Part shown: positions 22,457 to 32,937 of the stretch, piece after piece
Position numbering within the stretch: position 1 is the stretch's first letter
Layout: each line of letters starts with the position of its first letter
Origin: Lactuca virosa
Taxonomy: Eukaryota; Streptophyta; Magnoliopsida; Asterales; Asteraceae
DNA length: 64,000 bases
Assembly (NCBI GenBank): GCA_928212115.1
Contig: CAKMRJ010001112.1
Coordinates: 404,408,076-404,472,075, forward strand
Reading direction: 5' to 3'
The notes under the pieces: generated by a model
Database searches by the model: none
Seen by the model: only the letters and a program-made list of their open reading frames with translations
What the model was told of the DNA's origin: nothing
Position numbers and translations under genes: made by a program

Positions 22457-23735
22457 AAATGATGTCTTCAGAATATCTTCTTTCTAGCACCATGAGTTGA
22501 TGATATCCTGATCTTAGATCTATCTTGGAGTAGTAGTTGGATCTTTGTAACTGATCGAACAACTCATCTATTCTCGGGAGTGGGTATTTATTCTTGATGA
22601 TCAGTTTGTCACGATCCTGATAATAGATGCACATTTGAAAGGATATATCCTTATTCTTGACCAATAGAACTTGTGCTCTCGAAACTAAGAAGCTTATCCT
22701 ACTAAATCCCTTGTCAAGAAGTTCTTGTAGTTAGCTAGATAGCTCTCGCATTTCTGATGGAGCCAACTAGTATGTAGACTTTCCTACTAATGTCGTTCCT
22801 GGGATTAAGTCGATTTGTAATTCCACTTGTCGAACCGGTGGTATCACAGGTCGATCTTCGAGAAACACATTAGTATAGTCACATACCTAAGGTATGTTTT
22901 CGATTTTTGTAGCTTCGGTTTTATTATCTACAATATGCACCAGGAGAGCATAGTACTTCTTATTTAGATACTTCTGAGCCTTCTTTCAAGAGATGATTTT
23001 GAGATTTTATGTTGACTTGTCTACGTAGATGATCAGGTTTTTCCGATAACACAAGGGGGTCGTATGGATTTTTCATAACACACTAACTTAGCACGATACG
23101 AATATAATCAATCAGTGTCGATTATGATGTCGAAACTTCCAATTATCATAGGTATAAAACTAACATGGCAGGTGTGATTGATATGTTTTAGGATGTAATT
23201 TGTTAAAACTAATTTAGTAGTTTTTGACGGTGCATTTGCCATCGCTACTCTATAAGTTTCTTCTAGTCTAATGGATTTATGACTTAGCATTTGCCCAAGC
23301 TCAGGGTTATAAAACTCTTATCCATATTTTAATGAGGATTGTACCAGTCACTATTGATGGTTGTTGGAATGCATTCTTTGTTTCTATTATGAATGTTCAG
23401 TTACGAGTATCTTCTCCTTAATTCTAGAGTATTGGGAAATTCTTTTTGAAGTGTCCTTTTTTTTCCATATTTCAAAAATCTACGGATTCCACTAATAGTC
23501 GTTCCTGTGTAGGTTACCTGGTTTGCTTCTACAGATGATGGGCTTCTGCATAAGATGGTAGTGTGCCCCTTTTTGTTGCATTTAGTGTAAGAAAATCATT
23601 CACCCTAATGATGACGCTTGCATTGGTTACACTCCGGGTCTTTTCCTAAGTATTGCTTCTGTGGAGTGGTTGATGCTACATAAAATTTCTTGGTGTCTTT
23701 CTTCTTCTGATAGGATTGAATTGAGCTTCCCCTAG
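22457..23735 (-). pseudogene. Gyp-C RT start, protease and zinc-knuckle region
   Basis: The continuation of Gyp-C pol upstream of Solo-2. RT fingers and palm lie at 22457-22680 (Lys-Tyr-Pro-Leu-Pro-Arg-Ile-Asp-Glu-Leu-Phe-Asp-Gln-Leu and Ser-Lys-Ile-Asp-Leu-Arg-Ser-Gly-Tyr-His-Gln). RT N-terminus and protease lie at 22700-23330, decayed, with a 60-codon piece at 23108-23290 (Ile-Gly-Ser-Phe-Asp-Ile-Ile-Ile) that resembles the protease-to-RT stretch. A gag CCHC-like region lies at 23540-23660 (Cys-Asn-Lys-Lys-Gly-His...Cys readable). Stops and shifts are frequent. The right end is cut by Gyp-D at target aacta (23736-23740). Confidence 0.75.
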
Positions 23736-23740
23736 AACTA
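23736..23740. other. Gyp-D target-site duplication, left (aacta)
   Basis: The five bases aacta precede the LTR; the same five follow the other LTR at 37186-37190. Gyp-C gag sequence flanks both sides. Confidence 0.9.
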
Positions 23741-25512
23741 TGTAACGTCCCAAAAATTAGAGCTAAAATTTTCATTTTCATTTACTTAAAAGACCATCAA
23801 ACAAACATTTCATGTAAAACCATAGTGAAATCAAAGTATGTCAATAATCATCCAGATACATCAAGTCAACAAAATGCGTAACAACATGGTGTGCGCGATG
23901 CGATCACCCTGACTTCTTCCCATTCGAACTAGAAGTACCTGAAACATAAATTAAAAACCGTAAGCGCGAAGCTTAGTGAGTTCCTCAAAATACCCCATAC
24001 CACAAATATCAAACATATAATGGGCCATGCCCAATAATCCATCGGGCCCCGCCCGACATCGAGCCCAACTCGGAATAGATATGTTTGTACCTTGTGATGG
24101 GCCCCGCCCAGTACACCCACCAAGCCTTGCCTGGCATCAGGCCTCTCCCGACATACATACAATACATACACACATGCAAGGTCACACAGAAAACTAGCAT
24201 ACAGATAACCATAATACATGGTCGGCATTGGTGCCTTCGACCCACCAAACACTGGGAGGAGACTCACCTTAAACTGCTAAAAAATCAGGTAAATGCTCGA
24301 ACTGTTGATCCGGGAAATCTCCTCACTAAATATCATTAAACAATGCCCTAATTAATAATTAGGTCAAAATTCATAATCGGGGTCCCCGACCCAACATCCT
24401 ATGCCTCTAGGATAAAAGACTATTCTACCTTTTCCTTACTGGGCCCAACTAGCTTGGCCCAATAGCCCTATAGTAGTCCAAGGCCCAATAATAGCCCACC
24501 CATAAACCTAAGGTCAACCTACGACCCAACGGATACAAGCCCCAAACCCAAAGGGAGTCCAAGTCTGAAAGAAGGGCCAAAACAAAAGAAGCCCATTCAC
24601 AGCGTACGCCCTACGTACTCCTCGTACGCACTGCGTACGTGCGTTGACCCAAAAATGCCTTGATGACCCAGTACACACAGCATACTACGGAGTACACCCG
24701 ACGTACTGGCCAAAGTCCTAAAATCCAACTTAGGGTCTTAATCCCTTAATACCTTTTCGTCCAAAACTTCAGATCTACCACTAAATAAGGTCTTGACGCG
24801 TAAAGTTGGAAACTTTGTAGCTTTGCATGACTTAATGGGACTCAATACTCATTTTTTACCATAAAGACCTATAATAAGAGCCCTAACTCATGCATGGTCC
24901 AATATAACACATCAAGATTGCATTTTTATGAACAAGGGACCTAAAAAATGCTAAGATCTACCATACCTATCTTATGGAGTAGCTCATACTCTCAAGCATG
25001 GCATAAAGGACCATAAAAAGCATAAAAACAAGCCCTAACTAGATCTTTCAAAAGAGTCATCAAGTTAAGAGCTTTATATCTCCAAAAGCTTTCCAAGTTG
25101 GTGATAATTCTGGATCCACAAGCTCTAGCCACACCAATGCAACTTCCAAGGGTTCCTCTTCCTTCAAAATCACCAAAAACACCTTCAAAGTACACTTCTA
25201 AGCTCAAAACACTCAAATGGCAATTTGGGTTTCGTTCTTAGGGTTTGGAGAGGTGGAGGTTGGTCATAAGAAGCTCCAAAGGCTACTTAAGGTGTTTAAA
25301 CAGGGCACAAACCCTAAAAATTAGGGTTTTCCCATGCTGACCATACGCCCTGCATACTCCACGTACGCCCAACGTACGTGGGTTTCCTCCGTCATCCGGA
25401 TATCCAGCCAGTACGCCCGGTGTACTCCCAGCTTACTCGGCTAGGGACCAAAATGCCAAAGATTTTATGGTTAAGGGCTAAAAGGAAAATACTTGGAAAT
25501 GCAAATGTTACA
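23741..25512 (-). repeat. Gyp-D 3' LTR
   Basis: It runs from TGTAACGTCCC to GTTACA on the plus strand and aligns along its length with 35381-37185. Clusters of GTACG/CGTAC palindromic motifs lie at 24603-24712 and 25338-25436. The 79-112 codon ORFs near 23929-24339 are LTR sequence; similar frames appear in the partner LTR only because the DNA is alike. Confidence 0.92.
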
Positions 25513-25534
25513 ATTCTCCCCCCCCCCTCACCCC
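25513..25534 (-). other. Gyp-D polypurine tract
   Basis: The minus strand reads GGGGTGAG followed by a run of ten or more G and then AGAAT, right before the LTR start TGTAACATTTGC. Confidence 0.85.
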
Positions 25535-25539
25535 AACTT

Positions 25540-26900
25540 GAATTAGACTTCTTCCTCGAAGTTTGTCACTACGAATAACTCCGGATAATACTCCCTCATC
25601 TCGACCTCGGGCTCTCACGTCCATTCTGAACCCTTGTAGTGCTGCCATTGCACCTTTACCAGATCCACCGACTTGTTCCGTAGAGCTTTCGTCTTCCTGT
25701 CAAGGATCGCCACCGGTCTATCAATGTAATTCAGGCGATCATCCACATAAATATCCCCCAATGGAACCACCACAAAAGCATAGACCAAGCATTTTCATAG
25801 CTGAGAGACGTGAAACGTGTTATGGATCTGACTAAGATCCTATGGTAGATCCAATCGATAAGCAACCCTGCCCATCCGAGCCAAAACCCTGAAAGGACCG
25901 ATGTACCTGGGGCCCAACTTGCCCCTCTTCCTGAATCGAATGACACCTTTCCAAGGTGACACCTTCAGGAGAACCATATCCCCAACCAGGAACTCTAGAT
26001 CTGATTGGCGCCTATCGGCATAGCTCTTCTGCCGACTCTGAACGGTCTGAAGTCCACCCTGAACCTGCTAAATCAACTCGTTAGTCTTGAGTACCACCAA
26101 AATACTCCCCATGACTCGTTGACCGAGCTCACCCCACCATATAAGGTTCCTGCACTTCCTCCCATAGAGCACATCAAAACGAGGTCGATCATTGCTGGCG
26201 TGATAACTATTGTTGTACGAAAACTCCACCAAAGGGAGATACGTATCCTAACTCCCACCAAAATCCAATACACATGCCCAAAACATATCCTCCAAGTTCT
26301 GGATAGTCCGCTCACTCTTTTCATCAGTCTGCGGGTGGAAAGTCGTGCTGAAATGCAGAGGAGTACCCAACTCCTTGTGAAACCTCTTCCAAAACCTGGA
26401 AGTAAACCGGAAATCCCTGTCTGAAATCACCAAAACCGGCACCCCATGCTGTGCCACAACCTCCTTGATGTAGATGTCGGCCAACTTCTCCGTAGAGATA
26501 CTCTCCGGAATCGGAATGAAATGCGCACTCTTGGTTAATCAAACCAAGATGACCCATATCGAATCCACTATGCGCGTTGTCCATAGCAATTTTGTGATGG
26601 AATCCATGGTAATCTCTTCCCATTTCCAAACGGGAATCTCTAACATCTGCAACTTTCTGTGAGGTCGCTGATGCTTGGCCTTGACTTTTCTACAAGTCAA
26701 TCACCTCTCAACATACCAGGCCACATCTCGCTCCATGCATGGCCACCAATAGTTGATCCGGAGATCCCTATACATCTTTTTCGCTCTGGGACGAATAGAG
26801 AACCTCGATTAGTGCGCCTCCTCCATCAAAACCTGGTCCAAATCACCCAAATACGGAACCCACACCCTCCGATGAAGGGTCAATAACCCTCAACTATCAT
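25540..26900 (-). pseudogene. Gyp-D integrase
   Basis: Ty3/gypsy integrase on the minus strand. The HHCC finger cysteines (Cys-Leu-Thr-Cys type) lie near 26690-26740. The core with Ile-Ser-Asp-Arg-Asp-Phe-Arg-Phe-Thr-Ser-Arg-Phe (second Asp) and Glu-Lys-Ser-Glu-Arg-Thr-Ile (catalytic Glu) is in 26248-26484. The region of the first Asp is at about 26560-26600. The C-terminal part (25560-25950) is readable only in short pieces. Many ORFs on the opposite strand (25378-27822) are shadows. Several in-frame stops make it a pseudogene. Confidence 0.85.
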
Positions 26901-26949
26901 AATCGAAGGAAGCCACCTGACCCGCTATGCGCTAACTCTTCTGGTGCTC

Positions 26950-27560
26950 TTTCCTCATAACCTCAATGTGAGCCTCTCGGATCTAATCCAAAACTGGAGT
27001 AATCACCGTCATCCTCAAACACACATCTTTGATCGGAGTGGTGACCGCCTTGCGGCTGAGAGCATTGGCCACCACGTTGGCCTTCCCCAGATAGTAAAGG
27101 ATCTAACAATCATAATCTTTCACCACATCCAACCATCTATGCTGCCTCATGTTCAGATTCGACTGATCCATCAAATACCTCAGGATCTTGTGATCCCTTT
27201 AGATAGTACAACGGACCCCATAGAGGTAATGTCGCCAAATCTTGAGGGAAAGCACCACAACCCCCAACTCAGAATCATGTGTAGGCTTAACCTCATAAGG
27301 CTTCAGCTTCCTAGAAGCATAAGCAATAACACGACCCCTCTGCATCAACACTTCACCCAAACCGATGATCGACGCATCAGAATAAACAACAAAATCCTCA
27401 AGACCCTCAGGCAGGGTCAATCGAAGCCTCGCATAATCGCTGCCTCAGAGTATCAAGTGTTGTTTGTTCCTCAGGCCCCCATTAAAACGTGACAGTCTTC
27501 TTCGTCAACCGAGTCAGAGGAACCGCTATCTTGGAGAAATCCTGAATGAATCTCCGATAG
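26950..27560 (-). pseudogene. Gyp-D RNase H
   Basis: RNase H of the gypsy pol. The open piece 27199-27420 carries Tyr-Ser-Asp-Ala-Ser (first Asp), a shortened His-Asp-Ser-Glu-Leu (Glu) and Ile-Trp-Arg-His-Tyr-Leu-Tyr-Gly. The later Asp-His-Lys-Ser and Ala-Asp-Ala-Leu-Ser-Arg motifs can be traced at 27040-27190 across stops. It links the RT (27700 onward) to the integrase finger. Confidence 0.82.
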
Positions 27561-27639
27561 TAACCTGCCAACCCAAGGAAACTCCAAATCTCAGATGGAA
27601 ACCTCGATACTTCCCACCTCATCACTGCCTCGACCTTGT

Positions 27640-28160
27640 CCGTATTTACCAGAATATCGTTCTAGTTTACAAGGTACCCCAGAAACTGCACCTCGCACAA
27701 CTAGAACTCACACATGGAGAACTGCGCATACAGTTCCTCCCTCCTCAAGATCTCCAGTACCTCCCTTAGATGCTCTTCATATAGCTCCAGGGTCTTACAA
27801 TAGACCAGGATGTCATCGATAGACATAATCACATATCGATCCAATATAGTCATGCATACGCGATTCATGAGGTCCATGAATGTGGCTGGAGCATTGGTGA
27901 ACCCGAAGGGTATCACCACAAACTTATAATGACCATAACAAGTCTGGAATGCTGTCTTTTGTGCATCTTCCTCTCTAACCCTCATCTAATGATAGCCCGA
28001 ACACAGATCAGTCTTGGAAAACCAAGACGCACCCTGAAGCGGGTCAAATAAGTCGTAAATCCTCGGGAGTGGGTAACGGTTCTTCACCGTTAGCTTCTTC
28101 AGCTCCCAGTAGTTGATACATATCCGATGCGACCCATCCTTCTTCTTCACAAATAGGATC
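27640..28160 (-). pseudogene. Gyp-D RT palm and fingers, interrupted by Cop-D
   Basis: Reverse transcriptase, minus strand. Bases 27986-28160 give Ile-Leu-Phe-Val-Lys-Lys-Lys-Asp-Gly, Asn-Arg-Tyr-Pro-Leu-Pro-Arg-Ile and Asp-Leu-Cys-Ser-Gly-Tyr-His. One stop (28 kb side of the boundary near 27985) precedes 27701-27985, with Phe-Gly-Phe-Thr-Asn-Ala-Pro-Ala-Thr-Phe-Met and the catalytic box Ser-Ile-Asp-Asp-Ile-Leu-Val-Tyr, where Ser replaces the usual Phe or Tyr. Cop-D is inserted between the conserved Gly-Ala-Ser and Ile-Leu-Phe-Val codons; the upstream half is at 32938-33165. Confidence 0.88.
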
Positions 28161-28165
28161 GACGT
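28161..28165. other. Cop-D target-site duplication, left (gacgt)
   Basis: gacgt precedes the left LTR and gacgc (32933-32937) follows the right LTR, so 4 of 5 bases match. The Gyp-D RT frame resumes across the site, so the whole of Cop-D went in as one unit. Confidence 0.8.
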
Positions 28166-28498
28166 TGTAGAGTCCCAATCTAGTGATCTAAACCAGTGAT
28201 CAAAACAGTAAGCAATCAATAAGAACAAGAATGGAGTAGAAGAAGAAGATTATCAAGAAATGCACACGTCTATTATAAGAAACGTCTGGTATACCTTGAG
28301 TAACACACACTATGACCGTAAACACCTCTGATACCTCACCTAACTCTGAAACTTTTATATATGACACATGGGCTGTGAATGGGTTCACGGCCGTGAACCA
28401 GTTCACGGCCGTAAACACAACCGCAAACACCTATTACATGACTGAAAAATACATTTTCCTAGAAAAGTAAAGTATAAACCAAAATTTTTGACCCAACA
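28166..28498 (-). repeat. Cop-D left (3') LTR
   Basis: 333 bp, TGTAGAGTCCC...GACCCAACA. It contains the palindromic TTCACGGCCGTGAA motif twice and a TATA-like TATATAAAAG on the minus strand (about 28355-28365). It matches 32616-32932 and, inverted, 30064-30364. Confidence 0.9.
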
Positions 28499-28511
28499 AT
28501 CTCCCCCTTGG
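28499..28511 (-). other. Cop-D polypurine tract
   Basis: The minus strand reads CCAAGGGGGAGAT next to the LTR start TGTTGGGTC. Confidence 0.8.
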
Positions 28512-30063
28512 TTTATAGCTTTCTTTTCTAATTGACCCAACAAAATCCCCCTAAAAGTAGCTGGCTTTTCTTGTCAATCTCCATTTTGAGCTTGGCTTCA
28601 GCATTTATCTTCGATTTCTTCACAGCTTCAAGATGAACATGATGAATCTTCAATAAATGACTTCATCTTGAGCACTTGGGCTTTTCTTCAGAATTTGGCT
28701 TTGAACGCACGTTGGGTGAGGAGGCTTCTTGAAAAGATTCTTGAAATATGGCGCTTTCAGCTTGAGAATCTTCAGAGAGAACAATAGAGAGATCTAATCT
28801 TCTGGATCACTTCAGCAGGTACAAGAATAGCAGCAAATTGATTGAGGAGGCTTCAATGCAATCTGTCACATAATCTTCAAGTCAGCTTCACCTTGCTTCT
28901 GGGGTAGAAAAATTGAATGTTGAAAGAATAGTCTTCATTTCTTTCTCCTTCGAATGAGAATTCTTCGATGATCACGGATGAAGCCTTCGCTCAGAAAATC
29001 TCGATACAGACTCCATGAGTCTCATCTACATCTGAATTCACTTTTCAAGACAAAACAAAACTAAAAAAAGATATACTTAGCACACAATATATTTGGAGTT
29101 TTCATATTTTCTGAAAAATAAAACAGAAACAAAAATATTTTTGGATTTTTTTTTATTTTTCTGAACAATAAATAAAACATAAATAACACTATTTTTGGAT
29201 TTTTGATTTTCTGATTTTTGTTTGATTTTTTTTAAAATTTTTAATTCTCCCCCTAAATTCGTGTATAGAGAAAAACCATGAATAAATTTAACAAAAACAA
29301 AAATATTTGGGATCAAAGTTGTGAGACAGTCTTAACTTTTTTTATCAGTACCTTCACCTTCATGAATAGATCTGGTCAATTGTCGGTATTATGGTCCACT
29401 TAAACACGAAGAATATTGACAAACTTTTCTAAACAAACCATTTAGCTGACGACGACCACGAGTATTGTTGTCCACTTAAATTAAGCAGTGAGATCTACAG
29501 ACAACCTCTTAAATGGTTCAACTTTAATTGCACTAGAACGTGTTCCCCACTTCCCGATATACCCTGGTTATCAAGAACTTCCAAAGAACTCCTTACTTTA
29601 GGTGAATAGACAATTATTAAGGAGGAAGTCAGATTTAGAAATAGGTGCATATGTTGTGTCCCAGGTCGAATCTCTTTCAATCACGTAGAGGGGACAACAT
29701 ATGACTAACACAGATAGAGGGATTGAGAGGTAGAATGTTGCATATGTTGTGTTCCAGGTCGGATCATTTCAATCACGCAGAGGAGACAACATATGGCTCA
29801 CAAATAGGAAGAATTGCACAAATAAAGAAGATGCATAGAAATAGAGTTGCATATGTTGCATTCCAGGTTGGATCTCTTCCAATCACGCAGAGGAAGCAAC
29901 ATACGACTGACAGATAGAAAGCAAGAAAATAATTTCCTACAGACCTACTTTATCAGAACCCCCCAGTTGCCCTATCAGAACCAGAATTAAGGACATAAGT
30001 CCGTACATCAAGGAAAAGTTGAACGACTGTTCTAGATGCGTATTAATTTAGTGTTTATCCCGT
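28512..30063 (-). other. Cop-D noncoding interior with hairpin repeats
   Basis: About 1.55 kb with no recognisable protein on either strand; the longest frame (79 codons) is Lys/Phe-rich low complexity. It includes AT-rich homopolymer runs (29090-29240) and three copies of a hairpin repeat (29648-29905). A second ATCCCCCT-like purine/pyrimidine block at about 28546 mirrors the polypurine tract. It probably corresponds to a long 3' noncoding region. Confidence 0.5.
29648..29905. repeat. Three hairpin repeats CATATGTTGT...ACAACATATG
   Basis: Copies are at 29648-29703, 29741-29795 and 29850-29905, 93 and 109 bp apart. Each has a 10-nt arm, a conserved 35-36-nt middle (CCAGGT...ATC...TCAATCACG.AGAGG) and the inverted arm. 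In copy 3 the arms read CATATGTTGC and GCAACATACG, so the T-A pair at the loop side is replaced by C-G on both strands, keeping the pairing. Confidence 0.85.
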
Positions 30064-30364
30064 GTTTATACTTTACTTTTCTAGCCAAATGTATTTTTCA
30101 GTCATGTAATAAGTGTTTGCGGTTGTGTATACGGACGTGAACTGGTTCACGGCCGTGAACCCATTCACGGTCCATGTGTCATATATATAAGTGTCAGAGT
30201 TAGGTGAGGTATCAGAGGTGTTTACGGTCATAGTGTGTGTTACTCAAGGTGTACCAGACGTTTCTTCTAATAGACGTGTGCATTGCTTGATAATCTTCTT
30301 CTTCTACTCCATTCTTGTTCTTATTGATTGCTTACTGTTTTGATCACTGGATTGGGACTCTACA
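30064..30364 (+). repeat. Cop-D central, inverted LTR
   Basis: The plus-strand copy of the Cop-D LTR, from TTTATACTTTACTTTTCTAG to GGGACTCTACA. The first 25 bases or so differ from the outer LTRs. The end is complete and followed by a normal primer site, so this is the 5' LTR of the gag-bearing part. Confidence 0.85.
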
Positions 30365-30366
30365 AT

Positions 30367-30378
30367 TGGTATCAGAGC
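30367..30378 (+). other. Primer-binding site of the gag-bearing part of Cop-D
   Basis: TGGTATCAGAGC, two bases after the LTR end; matches initiator tRNA-Met. Confidence 0.88.
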
Positions 30379-30862
30379 AAATCCAGTGTTAAAACAGATT
30401 CAATTCACGTTTGCAGTTGAAGGAGGTTTTGTTTTCTTCATTGTTCAAGCTTGTTTCTGCATCTGATCGTGTTTTCAAGGCTGAGGAAATCGAAATCTGA
30501 TCCAAAACACTCGTTTTCATCAAAATCTGGGAGTTTACGGTTTGCTGTGTTGAAGGGAGTACGGCCGTAAACGCGTGATCCAACCGTAATCCATTCAAAT
30601 TCAAGAACTGTAAACTGTTTCTGGACCGTAATCGATTTATTGACCGTGAACCATTCATCAAGTGTTGACCGTAAACACATCTTGGATCGTATAGCATTGT
30701 TTGACCGTAATCAGTTTAACCGTGATTGAGTGTACGGCCGCAAACAGATTCCGACTGTAACAGATCTCAACCGTGAATAGATTCCAACCGTGAACTCTAT
30801 TTTTATTTTAACTCTTTGATTTCAAGTTCCTTTTCATTTAATCAAGAAAAACAAACAAAAAA
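30379..30862 (+). other. Cop-D leader with GACCGTAA repeats
   Basis: About 480 bp without a supported gene. It carries repeated ACCGTAA/ACCGTGAA blocks and two palindromic ACGGCCGTAAAC/ACGGCCGCAAAC sites (about 30560 and 30735), echoing the LTR motif. It ends just before the gag ATG at 30863. Confidence 0.5.
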
Positions 30863-32377
30863 ATGGATTCACAAAGTTTAACAGCTCATCAGGAATTGGA
30901 CTCGATTATGGGAACTACCACTAGGATCCCACGTCTTTTGTCGGCAGAAGGATTCCCAGAATGGAAATACCGAATGAAAAAATACATCAAGATGAAGGAT
31001 TTCAAAGTTTGGCGCAGTATTCTAAAAGTTCTAGTTAGAATTACTACCACTCTTCCAAATGGAACCGTTCTCGACAAAGATTTTCCAAATTACACAGACG
31101 CAGATTTCGAGAAAATTGAAGAGCAAGAAAGGGCTCTTGCGACACTTACGATGGCATTATCTCCGGAGATTGCTCAAGTGAATTTGACTCAGCAAAAGCT
31201 TTATGGGAAGCTTTAATCGAAGTGTATGTAGGAAATGAGGATATGAAGCAAAGCCGTTAGGACATGCTGCGACAGAAGTTTAATATGTTCAATCACATTC
31301 TTGGAGAAACTTTGGAAGCTCAACTACAACATTTTATCACACTCACCACTGAGATGAGTTCAGCCGGTATCTCAGTGCCAATATCAGAAATCAACAAGAA
31401 GTTGCTTAACTCTCTCCCAAAGGCATAGGATATGAATGTTGCTGTCATCAAGAAAACAAAAGATCTTCACCGACTTAGTCTGGCTGAAACCTTGGCCATC
31501 ATCAAAGCATGTGATCTTGATGACAAACAGAGGGAGATCAATCATGTGAACTCGTACTCAACTGCAAATCTTGGAATTTCTACAAACAATGCTCTTTCAT
31601 CCTTTACCACTCCTCAAAGTCAAGCTTTCGCAATTCCACAACCACAAAGTCAAATGTTTACTACCCCACAAGTTCAACCTTTTGTCGCTCCTCAACCATC
31701 ATCATATGCCATTCCATCCATGCAAAGTGCTCATCCACAAGTTGCTTCCTCTTCAAAAGCACTTGTTTCAGCTCCTGCTCCCAAGAAAAATGAAGAAAAT
31801 TTGGCTCTTGCTACCGGTCTTGTAAATTGCTACAATTCCTTCATGGCTGGCGAGCTACCTGCTCAACTATCTTTTGCTGATTTGGATCAAATTCATCCCG
31901 AAGATGTTGAGGAGATGGACATCACATGGCAAATTGCTATGGTGGTGTTCAGAGCCAAACAGTTCTCCAAAAAGACAGGCAAAAATAATTGGGGAATGAA
32001 TGTTGAGAAGAAGGTGGGGTTCAACAAAGGCAAACTTCGATGCTTTAACTGCCATGAACCTGGCCATTTTGCCAGAGACTGCCCTAAGCCTGACAGGAGG
32101 GAGAACAGTGAAAGAACAATAGTGTTAGTGGGTATCAGCAAGGGAGCTACCACCAGTAACCAGACCGCGAATCTTGCTGTGGTGGCTCAGTCATTTGACT
32201 AGGATGACCAAATTCAAGACCTGAACATCTCGGGACCTGAAAATGCGCATCTTGGTCAAATCAACGACATTGCAGAAGGAGAAGCTGAGGTGGACCCGGA
32301 GGCGTAGATGATGGAATTACAATTTGCGTTCATGGTTCAAACTACCCCTGAGCCTGAGAAAAATGAGGTCATGAGGT
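30863..32377 (+). pseudogene. Cop-D gag with CCHC zinc knuckle (broken)
   Basis: Copia Gag, the particle protein that packages element RNA. The start (30863-31216) encodes Met-Asp-Ser-Gln-Ser-Leu and a Trp-Lys-Tyr-Arg-Met-Lys-Lys-Tyr-Ile motif typical of the gag family. A frameshift near 31200 moves the reading frame, and two in-frame stops follow (about 31258 and 31427). The last open part (31432-32202, 256 codons) has a Gln/Pro-rich linker and a perfect knuckle, Cys-Phe-Asn-Cys-His-Glu-Pro-Gly-His-Phe-Ala-Arg-Asp-Cys (about 32038-32080). After the stop at 32200 the frame goes on to about 32377 with a further stop. No protease follows. Confidence 0.85.
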
Positions 32378-32613
32378 GAGGCGAGTTCACGGCTAAGAGA
32401 GAGAAGAGAGAGAGAAAGGAGCTTAAGCGTGTGTTAATGTGTGTGAATCTCATGCAAAGGAGCATCATTCTATTCATCAAACATTCGGATTCATATTATT
32501 GTTCTTCTCCTTCTTCTTTATTTTTGATCTAACATCATCCAATTGATTGGGATTCCACACCATCAATTGGATCTGATTGATACACAAGCAGATTTGGGAC
32601 TTACAATTGGTAT
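32378..32613 (+). other. Unassigned LTR-end-like segment
   Basis: About 235 bp between the gag remnant and the right LTR of Cop-D. It contains an AGAGAGA-rich stretch (32395-32420), a CTTCTCCTTCTTC tract and ends GGGACTTACAATTGGTATC. That ending has the shape of an LTR end plus primer site (compare GGACTCTACAATTGGTATC at 30355-30373). It may be the end of a related copia LTR captured in the composite. No gene. Confidence 0.4.
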
Positions 32614-32615
32614 CC

Positions 32616-32932
32616 AGTGATCCAAACCAGTGATCAAAACAGTAAGCAATCAATAGGAATAAGAATGGAGTAGAAGAAGAAGATTATCAAGAAATGCACA
32701 CGCCTATTATAAGAAACGTCTGGTACACCTTGAGTAACACACACTATGACCATAAACACCTCTGATACCTCACTTAACTCTGACACTTATATATATGACA
32801 CATGGGCCGTGAATGGGTTCACGGCCGTGAACCAGTTCACGGCTGTAAACACAACCGCAAACACCTATTACATGACTGAAAAATACATTTTGCTAGAAAA
32901 GTAAAGTATAAACCAAAATTTTTGACCCAACA
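32616..32932 (-). repeat. Cop-D right (5') LTR, inner end truncated
   Basis: It matches 28190-28498 from AGTGATC to GACCCAACA. The first bases (TGTAGAGTCCCAATCT in the left copy) are missing and replaced by the ATTGGTATCC junction, so no proper primer site follows on the minus strand. Confidence 0.87.
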
Positions 32933-32937
32933 GACGC

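Larger units (their letters stand above)
28166..32932 (-). mobile_element. Cop-D: non-autonomous copia composite with three LTRs
   Basis: A 4.77-kb insertion with two LTRs in the same (minus) orientation at its ends and a third, inverted LTR in the middle (30064-30364, plus strand). The left LTR has a normal polypurine tract. The right LTR lacks its last 20 or so bases, and where its primer site should be there is instead ATTGGTATC in the opposite orientation. The central third LTR is followed by a primer site and a gag remnant on the plus strand. No protease, integrase or RT is present. The outer target duplication says one integration event, so the rearrangement probably pre-dates integration (for example during reverse transcription) or followed it by inversion. 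Confidence 0.75.

Noticed and set aside
23929..24339. 112- and 79-codon ORFs that recur at 35506-35889
   Set aside because: They recur because both regions are LTRs of the same element; the frames are not kept consistently between the copies.
26005..27822. Chain of plus-strand ORFs up to 182 codons
   Set aside because: Antisense shadows of Gyp-D RNase H, integrase and RT on the minus strand.
29648..29905. Regularly spaced hairpin repeats considered as a CRISPR array
   Set aside because: Only three copies, spacers 37-54 bp and similar to flanking element sequence, in a plant retroelement context with no cas genes.
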